Assembly (NCBI GenBank): GCA_963722715.1
Contig: CAVROA010000013.1
Span: 35,227 to 99,226, forward strand
Length of the DNA stretch: 64,000 bases
Reading direction: 5' to 3'
From: DASQGA01 sp963722715
GTDB taxonomy: Bacteria; Actinomycetota; Thermoleophilia; Gaiellales; Gaiellaceae
Shown: in pieces, positions 8,151 through 16,372 of the stretch
Numbering within the stretch: the stretch's first letter is position 1
Layout of the letters: each line of letters opens with the position of its first letter
The notes under the pieces: model-generated
Seen by the model: the letters and a program-made list of their open reading frames with translations, nothing else
What the model was told of the DNA's origin: nothing
The model's database searches: none
Translations under genes and position numbers: made by a program

Positions 8151-9022
8151 CCACGAACATCGCGGGGAAGATGAAGATCACGGTCGGGAAGAGCATCTTG
8201 ATCGGCGCCTTCATGGCACGCTCTTCCGCGGCGGCCTGACGCCGGTTCCGCGTGTCCTGAGCCTGGACCTTCAGGATCCGGCCCAGAGAGATGCCGAGCT
8301 GGTCGGCCTGGATGATCGCCCGGGTGAAAGCTGCGATCTCCGGCGTGTCGACTCGCTGGGACATCTTCTTCAACGCTTCCGACCGGCTCTCGCCGATGCG
8401 CATCTCGCCTAGCGTGAGCGAGAACTCCTGAGCCAGCGGACCGTGCATGTGCTCGGTCAGCTTCGAGATCGCGCCGTCGAAGCTGAGCCCTGCCTCGACG
8501 CTGACTGCGAGGAGGTCGAGAGCATCCGGGAGCTCGGCACGGACCTTCTCCTTGCGCGAGCGTGCCTTCATCGTCACCCACGCATCGGGAATGAAGAACC
8601 CGACCAGGGCGAAGCAGAGGCTGATTGCCAGCCCGCCACCGAATCCCTTGCCCGTGACGGCCGTCGATGGCACCCCCCGCGAAGAACCCGCCGACAGCCA
8701 ACAGGCCTTTGGCGGCGAGAAACGTCGTGGGCGAGAGCGTCCGGCCCATCCCGGCGCTGAGGAGCTTCAGGTTGATCGAATCGATCGTCGACCTCGGATT
8801 GATGCGGAGGACAAAGCGGGCGAGCCCCGTTGACATGGGCACGAGCGCCCGGTCGCGGAAGCTTTGGGCGTTGGCGTGATCGCTCACCCGGCGCCGGGAC
8901 TCGCCGTAGTGCGCGGCGCGGCGGATCGAGCCCTCCCGCTGGCGCGAGGGCAGCGTGGCCACCTCGCTGACGAGAAAGACTGCAAGACCGAGCGATGCGA
9001 TGCCGAGGAGAAGGAAGAGCAC
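8107..9022 (-). CDS. tadC: TadC-like type II secretion F-domain protein, frameshifted in this sequence
   Basis: This is the last gene of the Tad operon. The first 117 residues (GTG 9022; membrane helix at 1-20, a second after residue 100) read into GGFFAGGA. The family continuation, starting with GKGFGGGLAISLCFALVGFFIPD and including LPDALDLLAVSVEAGLSFDGAI and the final helices, lies in another frame. The switch falls at a run of six C on the + strand (8673-8678); removing one base gives FFAGVPSTAVTGKG and a normal TadC of about 304 residues. TadC and TadB form the inner-membrane platform of the Flp pilus machine. An indel error in the homopolymer is the likely cause. Confidence 0.8.
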
Positions 9023-9024
9023 AG

Positions 9025-10893
9025 CTACCCCTTAAAGGAGACGATTTTTTTGAGGATGAGAGAGCCGAAAGCCATCATCACGAGCATGCCGATCAACAGC
9101 ATGTGCCCCGTATGTGAGTGATAGAGAGGGGCCATGTACTCGGCGTTGAGAAGGGTGACCGCACCCAGGACGAAGAACGGAAGCCCGACCAGCGTGTAGG
9201 CGGACATCCGGCCCATCGACGTCAGCCCTTTGATCTTGCGCTTGAACTGCTGGCGGTCGCGAACGGTGTCGGCGACCATGTCGAAGATCCCGGCCAGCGA
9301 GCCGCCGACCTGGCGCTGGATCGTGACGGCAGTGATCACGAACTCGAAGTCGTTCGACCCGAGGCGCCGGGCCATCTCGCTGAGCGCGACATCCATCGGC
9401 CGGCCGAGGCGGGTCTCGGCCAGGACGCGCTTGAACTCCTTCGAGGCGGGGTCCTGATCCTCCTCGACGACCGCCTGGAGACCCTGCCGGAAGCTGTGGC
9501 CGGCCTTCAGCGAAGCGGCCATCGTGATCAGGAGGTCGGGAAGCTGGTTCTCGAAGGCGCGCAGCCTGCGCCTCGCCTTCACGTACACGACCAGGTATGG
9601 GATGGCCGCCCCCACCGCGAGCGCGGCGATGATGATGAGGCTCGGCAGCCCGGCGACCGCGGCGATGAAGCCTGCGAGGAATGCCGAGCCCCCCATCAGG
9701 TACATGAACTCGACCGTGCGGATCGGGAGATCGGCCCGTTCGATCAGATGGCCCATGAGCTGCCAGCGCCGGAAGTGCCCGAAGGTCCGCTCAGTGGCGC
9801 GGAAGAGCCCGGAAGCAAGCGCGAGCCGGTCGCGTTCGTCCGGCTGCTTGACCTGCGCCTCCGGGGGCCCGACGTGTGGATCGAGCCGGTGAGAGAGCCA
9901 GGCGCCCTTCTTCGCGGCGAACGCAAAGAGCCCCGCAATGAGGACGAGCAGACCGACCGCGCCTCCGAGGACGAGTGCGCCCCAGGCGCTCTCGAGCACG
10001 TGCTCGGGAAGGAGGGGAGAGGGCTTCGCATTGTCTGCAGGCGGTGAGAAGCCCGGAATGACGAGCGGAGCCTCGACCGGCTTGTCGCCCGGGGTTGAGG
10101 CCTCGACGGTGAGATGGTCACCTGGCCGGGCCGCCGTGACGTAGCTGATCTGCCACGTGCGCTTGAGCTCCTCGGCGATCGATTCGTAGATCGGGGTCAG
10201 TGCTCCGCTCGAGGCTGCGCCGTAATAGGTGCCGCCGGTCTTCTCGGCCAGCTCCTTCAGCGGCGCCGGCGTGAAGCGGGAGCTCTCGATTGCGATCGGG
10301 TAGACGGCGACGCCCGCATCCTTCGCGGCGCGGGTTGCGTCGGCCAGCGACGCCTTGCTCATGGTCTCGTTGCCGTCCGTGACGAGGATGATCACGCGGG
10401 CCGGCAGGGGCTCTCCCGCCAGGGAGCGAGCCGAAAGGACGATGGCATCCCAGAGAGTCGTGCCGTCGACGGAGTCGACCGAGAGAGTCCTGAGCGCCGT
10501 GTCGGCGTTGATCGTGGCCGTCGTGAAGCCCGTGAGGGCGACCGTTTCCGTTGCAAACGTCGTGATCGCGATCCGGTCGGCGGCGGGCTTCGCTTCGATG
10601 AACGCCCGTGCCGCGGCGGTTGCATCAGCGAGCGGCTGGCCGGCCATCGATCGCGAGCGATCGATGACGAGCACGACGCTCTTCGCCCGCCCGAGGTTTT
10701 CGGCGGAGAGCCCCGCAGGCGTCTGCCCGTCCTCGGTGAGCTTCGGAGAACGGACGGTCGGAGCATCGGTGACGACGCTGACCTTGACGGTCGGATAGGC
10801 GCTCGTGTCGACCGCCTTCACCTGCACGCCCGCCGAAGCGAGCGCAGGCAGGAGAAGTCCGGCTAGCGCCGCGAGAAGGATCCGTCGGCGCAT
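9025..10893 (-). CDS. VWA domain-TadB fusion (type II secretion F domain)
   Basis: The 622-residue protein joins two parts. After a signal peptide (1-21) comes a von Willebrand A domain with an intact MIDAS: D78-x-S80-x-S82 in DRSRSMAG, a Thr region near SVDGTTLWDAI, and VTDGNET near residue 170. After a helix near 315-335 follows the TadB/GspF platform domain with LPDLLITMAASLKAGHSFRQGL and LGSNDFEFVITAVTIQRQVGGSLA, ending in two membrane helices. TadB is an integral-membrane platform for pilus assembly; the VWA part would face outside and could bind a metal-dependent ligand. It overlaps CpaF by one base (TGATG) and precedes tadC by two. Confidence 0.85.
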   Translation of the reverse strand: MRRRILLAALAGLLLPALASAGVQVKAVDTSAYPTVKVSVVTDAPTVRSPKLTEDGQTPAGLSAENLGRAKSVVLVIDRSRSMAGQPLADATAAARAFIEAKPAADRIAITTFATETVALTGFTTATINADTALRTLSVDSVDGTTLWDAIVLSARSLAGEPLPARVIILVTDGNETMSKASLADATRAAKDAGVAVYPIAIESSRFTPAPLKELAEKTGGTYYGAASSGALTPIYESIAEELKRTWQISYVTAARPGDHLTVEASTPGDKPVEAPLVIPGFSPPADNAKPSPLLPEHVLESAWGALVLGGAVGLLVLIAGLFAFAAKKGAWLSHRLDPHVGPPEAQVKQPDERDRLALASGLFRATERTFGHFRRWQLMGHLIERADLPIRTVEFMYLMGGSAFLAGFIAAVAGLPSLIIIAALAVGAAIPYLVVYVKARRRLRAFENQLPDLLITMAASLKAGHSFRQGLQAVVEEDQDPASKEFKRVLAETRLGRPMDVALSEMARRLGSNDFEFVITAVTIQRQVGGSLAGIFDMVADTVRDRQQFKRKIKGLTSMGRMSAYTLVGLPFFVLGAVTLLNAEYMAPLYHSHTGHMLLIGMLVMMAFGSLILKKIVSFKG

Positions 10894-12341
10894 CAGTGGA
10901 ACGACCCGAAGCTGGCCGCTGCGAACGCCGGGCGATAGAGATCCGTCTCGTGCTCGAAGAAGTCGGCTGGAAGAGCGACGCCGTTCGCGGCCATCTTCTC
11001 CAGGAAGTGCGGCTTCAGCCCGCTACAGGCGAGTGGTGCCAGGAGACCTCGCGTCGAGGGACCCTGACTCGAGTCCTCGTCCGGCGGCTTCGCCAGGAAG
11101 ATGTCCTGCAGGGTGATGATGTCGGACTCCATCCGCAGGACCTCGGTGATATGGGTGATCTTGCGCGAGCCGTCGACAAGGCGGGTGATCTGCACGAGCA
11201 GATCGAATGCACTCGCGGTCTGCTCCCTGATCGCGCGAAGCGGAAGATCGAGTCCGGCGGTGAGGACGAGAGTCTCGATACGGGAGAGAGCGTCTCGCGG
11301 TGAGTTCGCATGGACCGTGGTCAGCGAGCCTTCGTGACCTGTGTTCATCGCCTGGAGCATGTCGAGCGTCTCCGGACCTCTGACCTCTCCGACGATGATT
11401 CGGTCGGGACGCATGCGGAGGGCGTTTCGCACGAGCTCTCGGATCCGGACTTCACCTTTGCCTTCGATGTTCGCCGGGCGAGACTCGAGCGTGATGACGT
11501 GCTCCTGCTGGAGCTGGAGCTCTGCTGCGTCCTCGATCGTGACGATGCGCTCGTCGTCGGGGACGAACGCCGAGAGGGCATTCAGCATCGTCGTCTTACC
11601 GGTGCCGGTACCTCCCGAGATCAGCACGTTCAGCTTGCCCTTGACGCACGCGGAGAGGAAGTGCGCAGCTTTTCCGCTCACGCTCCCGAAGTTGATCAGG
11701 TCGTCCATCGTGTACGGATCCCGCGCGAACTTCCTGATCGTCAGCGTGGGCCCACGGAGAGAGAGAGGCGGGATGATTGCGTTGACACGGCTTCCGTCCG
11801 GAAGTCGTGCGTCGACCATCGGCGAGGACTCGTCGATGCGACGGCCGACCTGAGAGACGATCTTGTCGATGATGCGCAGGAGGTGCGCGTTGTCCACGAA
11901 CGCGGTTTTCGTGCGCTCGAGCTTGCCTGCGCGCTCGATGAAGATCCGGTCATGCGCGTTGACCATGACCTCGGTTACGGAGTCATCGCGCAGGAACGGC
12001 TCGAGTGGCCCGTACCCGAGGATGTCGTCGGCGATCTCGCGCGTGATCTGCCGGCGCTCCTCGCGGGTGAGAGGTGTGCGGTCGAGAGCAAGCTGCTCGG
12101 TGACCGAGCGCATGACCTGGTCGGTCAGGTTCTCGGTCGTCTCGGAGCTGAAGAGCTGCGGCCCGAGCTTCGCGATGCAGGCGTGATGGACGCGGGTCTT
12201 CAGCTCCGCGTACGGATCGACTGCCGTCGGCTCGCTCGATTCACGCTGGTGCGGGGCAACGACGGAGAGTGCCGCGTGCTCGGCGTTGGCGTTCCCGTTG
12301 CCGATGCCGTTCCCGCTCTTGATGCGATCGTGGAGACCCAC
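10893..12341 (-). CDS. cpaF: CpaF/TadA secretion ATPase of the Flp pilus
   Basis: The 482 residues contain the type II/IV secretion ATPase core: LGYGPLEPFLRDDSVTEVMVN, Walker A SGGTGTGKTTMLNAL near residue 240, the Asp box IVTIEDAAELQL, His box GHEGSLTTVHANSPRDA and Walker B-like RPDRIIVGEVRG. CpaF/TadA is the cytosolic hexameric ATPase that powers Tad/Flp pilus assembly. Start codon GTG 12341 lies 2 bases after the CpaE stop, and the stop overlaps the VWA-TadB start by 1 base, consistent with one transcript. The N-terminus carries a GNGIGNGNAN-type linker. Confidence 0.95.
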   Translation of the reverse strand: MGLHDRIKSGNGIGNGNANAEHAALSVVAPHQRESSEPTAVDPYAELKTRVHHACIAKLGPQLFSSETTENLTDQVMRSVTEQLALDRTPLTREERRQITREIADDILGYGPLEPFLRDDSVTEVMVNAHDRIFIERAGKLERTKTAFVDNAHLLRIIDKIVSQVGRRIDESSPMVDARLPDGSRVNAIIPPLSLRGPTLTIRKFARDPYTMDDLINFGSVSGKAAHFLSACVKGKLNVLISGGTGTGKTTMLNALSAFVPDDERIVTIEDAAELQLQQEHVITLESRPANIEGKGEVRIRELVRNALRMRPDRIIVGEVRGPETLDMLQAMNTGHEGSLTTVHANSPRDALSRIETLVLTAGLDLPLRAIREQTASAFDLLVQITRLVDGSRKITHITEVLRMESDIITLQDIFLAKPPDEDSSQGPSTRGLLAPLACSGLKPHFLEKMAANGVALPADFFEHETDLYRPAFAAASFGSFH

Positions 12342-12343
12342 CG

Positions 12344-13525
12344 CTACCTCCCGAACCAGCGGCGCTTGTCCGCCTTCTCGGTCTCGACAGGAGCGAGCGT
12401 CTTCGCCATCGTGCGGATGGCGCGGGCGAAGTCTCCCTTGGCCTCGGCGAGCACGGCGGGATTCCCGCGGTTCACGGAGAGAGGCACTGCTCGGTCGCTC
12501 GGGATCTCGAAGCGCACCTTCACCTCCAGGGCACCCTCGACCTCGCCTGGTTTCATCCCGACCTTCGAGTTGGCCCGGTTCAGGACGACCCGGATCCGAT
12601 CAGGTGGGAACGAGAGGAGCTCGAGCGTCTGCAGCGCGAGCCTCACGTTCTTCAGGGTCGGAACGTCGAGCCCGCAGAGGAGCAGGAGCTCGTCGGTCCG
12701 GTCGAGTGTCGCGAGCATCGGCCCGTGGAAGAAGGGCGACGTGTCGACGACGATGATGTCGTACGACTCACGGGCGACCTCGAGGAGCTGGGCGAGCTTG
12801 GCCTCCGTGACGAGCTCGGCGTCCTCCGGCCGGAGTGGCGCCGGGAGGATGTCGAGTCCCGAGGCGTGCCGCGTGACGTAGCCCGCGAGCTTCTCGGTGT
12901 CGAGCTCACCCGGTGCGACCACCAGGTCGTAGATCGTCTTCTCGGGCTCGATCCCCAGCATGATCGCCGCGTCTCCGAACTGGAGATCGAGGTCGAGCAG
13001 CAGGGCCTTCTTGCCCTCGTGCTTGGCGACCGCGGCCGCCGTGTTCGTGGCGATGACCGTCTTCCCGGTTCCACCTTTGGGCGAGAACACGGTCACGATG
13101 CGGCCACGCCGTCCCGGCCGTCCCTGCGCCTTCCTGCCCGAGTGACTCGCCTTGCGGATCGCGAAGACGATGTTCTCGGTCATCTGAGGGAGGAGCAGGA
13201 CGTCGGCCACGTCGGCCTCGAGAGCATCCTCGAGGAGCGCGGACGACTCCCCGGATGCCAGCAGGATCACCGGCGCCCGGGTGTGCTCGCGGATCTGGGC
13301 GAGCTCTGACTGGGGAAGCGCGGAGCTTCGCGTCCCGTGGAGGACGACGCCCAGGTGCCCGCCGGCGAGAACCGACGCGGCATCAGAAGGGTGCTCGTTC
13401 CACGCGACCAGCTCGACCTCGAGATGGCGCTCGAGCGCGTCCTTCAGCTCAGCCAGGCCCTCGCAAGACCCGGTCATGAGGACCCGGACCTTCTCGCGGA
13501 CCGCGGCTTGCATTTCGACGCTCAT
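12344..13525 (-). CDS. CpaE/TadZ-like pilus localisation ATPase
   Basis: The 393-residue protein has an N-terminal atypical receiver-like domain (about 10-125) and a ParA/MinD-type ATPase. The deviant Walker A FSPKGGTGKTVIATN lies near residue 150, LLLDLDLQFGDA follows, and YDIIVVDTSPFFHG is the Walker B region. CpaE/TadZ proteins position Tad pilus machinery at the cell pole. The C-terminus ends RRWFGR. Its start overlaps the CpaB stop by four bases (ATGA). The order CpaB-CpaE-CpaF is the usual one in Tad loci. Confidence 0.9.
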   Translation of the reverse strand: MSVEMQAAVREKVRVLMTGSCEGLAELKDALERHLEVELVAWNEHPSDAASVLAGGHLGVVLHGTRSSALPQSELAQIREHTRAPVILLASGESSALLEDALEADVADVLLLPQMTENIVFAIRKASHSGRKAQGRPGRRGRIVTVFSPKGGTGKTVIATNTAAAVAKHEGKKALLLDLDLQFGDAAIMLGIEPEKTIYDLVVAPGELDTEKLAGYVTRHASGLDILPAPLRPEDAELVTEAKLAQLLEVARESYDIIVVDTSPFFHGPMLATLDRTDELLLLCGLDVPTLKNVRLALQTLELLSFPPDRIRVVLNRANSKVGMKPGEVEGALEVKVRFEIPSDRAVPLSVNRGNPAVLAEAKGDFARAIRTMAKTLAPVETEKADKRRWFGR

Positions 13526-14352
13526 TGGGCGCTCCTTCCGAAGACGAGTTGACGGAGCTGCGCCGGGCCGAGGCCGTCACCGAGGACGGTTCCGACCGTC
13601 TCGACGCTCTCCGGGCTATCGGACGCATCGGTGGTCGGGCGGAGCTGGAGCGACCAGTCAGCGTTCTTCATGACGAAGAAGAGCTTCTGGGCCTGGCTGT
13701 CCGTGACGGCCAGGATCGCGGACTCCCCACCGTTCGGGTTGGTCAGCTTCTGATCGCTGGCCACAGGCAGCGGGCCGCGCAGGACGAGGATGTCGCGGAG
13801 GACGACGCGGGCGGCAAGGAGCTCCTCGCCGTTCGGCGCGCCACCGGTCGTACCGCCGTCTTGCGCCGGTCCAGACCTGAAGTTCACGACTTTGTACTTG
13901 ATGCTCGAAACGACGTCGACGTGATCGCCGTCCTTGAGCACGCCCTTCAGAAGCTGGTTCTCATCACCAGGAACCTGGAGTGCGCGCATGTTGCCCGACA
14001 GCTCGGCGCGAAGGCCGCGCTTCGAGTCGGACTGGAAGCGAAGCGTCGTTACCTGCTCGCCGGCGTAGACCGGCTGGGTCGCGACGGCGTCCTCGATCTG
14101 CTTCGGGTCACTGATCGCGCCCGGGGTGACGTTCTTGCGTTCCACTTCCTGCTTCTCGAGCCAACTGCTGTCGATCACCTTGGCGCCCAGCGTCCCCTCC
14201 GGAATGTTCTGGGAGGCGACGTAGACCGTGACGGGCTCTTCGCCGGCCTGGACGTTGCGCTTGAAATTCGTCACATAGAAGGTCACCATCAGCGCCGCTA
14301 CGAGCGCCAGGGCAACCGCGACTCCGATGTTTCTGACTCGATAACTCATCAC
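13522..14352 (-). CDS. cpaB: CpaB/RcpC Flp pilus assembly protein
   Basis: This 276-residue protein has one N-terminal membrane helix (about residues 8-28), then an SAF domain with VTVYVASQNIPEGTLGAKVI and PVYAGEQVTTLRF, then the RcpC-type region LSGNMRALQVPGDENQLLKGVLKDGDHVDVVSS near residues 120-150. CpaB homologues sit in the envelope and are thought to modulate pilus passage in diderms. In a monoderm with no secretin gene the role must involve the cell wall (inference). It lies 25 bases after the TadG-like gene. Confidence 0.9.
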   Translation of the reverse strand: MMSYRVRNIGVAVALALVAALMVTFYVTNFKRNVQAGEEPVTVYVASQNIPEGTLGAKVIDSSWLEKQEVERKNVTPGAISDPKQIEDAVATQPVYAGEQVTTLRFQSDSKRGLRAELSGNMRALQVPGDENQLLKGVLKDGDHVDVVSSIKYKVVNFRSGPAQDGGTTGGAPNGEELLAARVVLRDILVLRGPLPVASDQKLTNPNGGESAILAVTDSQAQKLFFVMKNADWSLQLRPTTDASDSPESVETVGTVLGDGLGPAQLRQLVFGRSAQ

Positions 14353-14377
14353 ACCACGCTTTCTCGGTTCGTTTTGG

Positions 14378-15306
14378 CTACTCGATTAGCTCGACGGCGT
14401 ACGCGCCGAAGGCCGCCTGGTTCGGATTCGAGCTCGGAAGCCCCTGCCAGATCACGCGAGTGAACCAGCCGAAGAGCTTCTCGTTGTTTCCCGCCACGTC
14501 GAGTCCCGTGAGATGGAATCCGACCCAGCCGATGATCTCGTACTTCGCGCCCGATCCCGATCCCGGAGAGGGTCCGGTAGACGGGGAAGAGAATTTCACT
14601 CCCGATGCGGGCCGTGAGAGTGTCCTTGACGTGCGACGAGCTGAATGGATTTCCCGTGCTCGTGTTGTAGGTCCCGAGCTGGCATCTCTTCCTGGTAGCC
14701 GTTCTCGATCCAGTCGCCGAGGTCCGACGAGCCGACTCCGTTGTCCCCACTCAGGTTGATGAAGCCGAAAGAGCCGGCGCCGTTGCTCGGGGTTACACCG
14801 TTCTTCAGGTGCTCGTATTCGAGCTCGGTTGCTTGGCCCGTGCAAGGCGGCGGCGTGCAGGCGAGCTTCGGATGCTTCCAGTTGACGACGATCGGGGCGA
14901 CGTACTTGGCAGCGCCGAGCGTTCCCACCCGCGCCTTGGCGCCTCCGTGCACGTCGACCGAGTCGACCCCGAAGACGCCGGAGAAGACACCCGGCGCGCT
15001 CTTGGTGCCGGTGACCTTGATCGTGTCGTTCGGGATGTAGGTCGTCGAGATGGTGACGTTCGCGCCGGTGACGCCGCCGCCGTTCTTGTTGGCGTAGGAG
15101 AGGGCGTTCGCGATTGCGAGGCCGGAATTGTCAGGCAGCTCCTGGGCACCCGCGAGCGCCGCGGCATCGACGGTCCCTTGCAGCTTCCGATCGGCTCGGA
15201 ACCAGGCGCCGACGTCGAGGACGGCGGCCAGCATGGCGACGATGACGGTGAGAAAGAGAACGGTCAGGACCGTGGCCTGGCCGGAATTGGTCCGTAGGCG
15301 GGTCAT
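14378..15306 (-). CDS. TadG-like pilus assembly protein, two frameshifts in this sequence
   Basis: ATG 15306 overlaps the TadE stop (ATGA). The product opens with an N-terminal helix preceded by NSGQATVLTVLFLTVI, a pseudopilin-like segment lacking the Glu5 seen in Flp and TadE. TadG hallmarks follow: DVGAWFRADRKLQGTVDAAALAGAQELP, VTISTTYIPNDTIKVTGTKSAP and HGGAKARVG. After DLGDWIENGYQEEM the frame must shift near 14682-14690 (giving LGTYNTSTGNPFSSSHVKD) and again near 14562 (giving GAKYEIIGWVGFHLTG and the end AAFGAYAVELIE). Each needs one base removed. The repaired protein is about 309 residues. TadG-like proteins are minor membrane components of Tad systems. Confidence 0.75.
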
Positions 15307-15695
15307 TCGACACGCTCCGTGGTCGAACTCGAGAGCGATCCCGACTTCACGACGAAGCCGAGCAGGCTCACCGAGTAGGGATAGGTCGCCGTCACGGTCA
15401 CGTCGGCGCCATGTGCCCAGGTGGAGACGACGGAAGGGCTCACCTTGGACTGATCGAGGTTCTGCGCCGAGTTCTTGACCGCAGCGGACACCTTGCTCAC
15501 GCGCAGTGGATCCTGGCTGGATACGGCAGCGACTCGCGCGCCGGCCCGGGTCGCGTCGGTGAGCGTGATGTAGTCGTGAAAAAGGATTCCCATTTGAATG
15601 ACGCCGAAGAGGACCACGCAAAGGATCGGCAGGACGAGGGTGAACTCCACCATCGTCTGGCCCTTTTCGTTCCTGCTCCAGAACTTCTTTGACAT
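15303..15695 (-). CDS. tadE: TadE-like minor pseudopilin
   Basis: The 130 residues start MSKKFWSRNEKGQTMVEFTLVLPIL. The GQTMVEF segment is a prepilin-peptidase site (cleavage after Gly, Glu at +5), followed by a 20-residue hydrophobic helix. The DATRAGARVAAVSSQ continuation is typical of TadE. After processing, TadE is a minor pilus-like subunit at the membrane. The gene follows the Flp pilin with a GC-rich hairpin between them, and its stop overlaps the TadG-like start. Confidence 0.9.
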   Translation of the reverse strand: MSKKFWSRNEKGQTMVEFTLVLPILCVVLFGVIQMGILFHDYITLTDATRAGARVAAVSSQDPLRVSKVSAAVKNSAQNLDQSKVSPSVVSTWAHGADVTVTATYPYSVSLLGFVVKSGSLSSSTTERVE

Positions 15696-15756
15696 TCCAG
15701 TTGGCGGCTTTCTGGTTGAGTTGCGGCTGGTAGTGCGGTGCTGCTGGAAGGAGGGA

Positions 15757-15785
15757 GCGGGGCCTTTCGTGTGGAAAGGCCCCGC
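15757..15785 (-). terminator. Strong intercistronic hairpin between Flp pilin and tadE
   Basis: GCGGGGCCTTTC (15757-15768) and GAAAGGCCCCGC (15774-15785) pair perfectly over 12 bases with a 5-base loop. It follows the pilin stop by 33 bases on the minus strand. No U-tract follows. It may stop most transcripts or protect the pilin mRNA 3' end, so that the major pilin is made in excess over the downstream assembly proteins (inference). Confidence 0.55.
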
Positions 15786-15818
15786 GCCATGTATCCGTGT
15801 TGCTGCTCCTGAGATGAC

Positions 15819-15989
15819 TTAGAGGAAGCTGATGACGCTGTCGATTGCGTCGCTAATCGCGCCCGAGAGGAAGCCAAGCGCGACGACGACTCCGAGTGTG
15901 ATGACGGCGAGAACCACGCCGTACTCCGCCATGGTCTGCCCCTCTTCACGCGTCCGGATCTGGTTCAGCCAGTAAGTGAAGATCGTCAT
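15819..15989 (-). CDS. flp: Flp-type major pilin
   Basis: A 56-residue protein with a short basic leader ending in TREEG, the cleavage site G17/QTMAEY (Glu at +5, Tyr at +6, the Flp signature), and a hydrophobic helix VVLAVITLGVVVALGFLSG. The C-terminal tail is only about a dozen residues. This is the subunit that polymerises into the Tad pilus used for surface adhesion. The Shine-Dalgarno GGGAGGTGA lies 5 bases before ATG 15989, among the strongest in the window. No prepilin peptidase gene (tadV/cpaA) is present here, so it must be encoded elsewhere. Confidence 0.95.
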   Translation of the reverse strand: MTIFTYWLNQIRTREEGQTMAEYGVVLAVITLGVVVALGFLSGAISDAIDSVISFL

Positions 15990-16372
15990 TCGATTCACCT
16001 CCCTTCCTCGCCTTGGGCGCGCCCCCCGGCGCGCTGACACTCGTAACGTCCGACGGACGAAAGTGTGGCGTTGGTGCAAATCGCGAGCCAATCGAAACGG
16101 CGTGCGAATACGGTGGTCACGCTTGTGAAACCTCCAGCTCTATCCGGCGTGACCGCTCCGCCGTCGTGGCTCAGTTGAAACGATCATCGCCCACAATTGC
16201 GCCCGGGTAATCCCCCTCTCGGGTCATATGGCCGTGGATACCGCAAAGGGGGGATGCCCCTGCACCTCGCACGCCCAATAGTTCGTCTATTCCGTGCGCG
16301 GCCCGCGGGAATCCGTTCGCGATCCGCGCCGTCGCCTAGGCCTCGGCGCCCGAAACACAGGGAGCCAGGCAG
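15990..16372. promoter_or_regulatory. 383-bp divergent intergenic region of the pilus locus
   Basis: No convincing gene is seen here. It separates the pilin operon (minus) from the LAS-peptidase gene (plus) and must hold both promoters. Two inverted repeats stand out: GGTCACGC (16115-16122) with GCGTGACC (16147-16154), and ATCCCCC (16210-16216) with GGGGGAT (16249-16255). Either could be an operator or part of a leader RNA fold. I could not match them to a known riboswitch consensus. Confidence 0.4.

Noticed and set aside
8660..8690. Programmed frameshifting in tadC
   Set aside because: The six-base run could slip, but four other genes show unrelated one-base breaks of both directions, so consensus error explains all more simply.
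15990..16372. Cyclic di-GMP or other known riboswitch before the pilin operon or LAS peptidase
   Set aside because: CGCAAAG-like and G-rich bits are present, but the core consensus of GEMM-I/II and ydaO classes could not be matched. Left as unexplained structured region; an Infernal search would decide.
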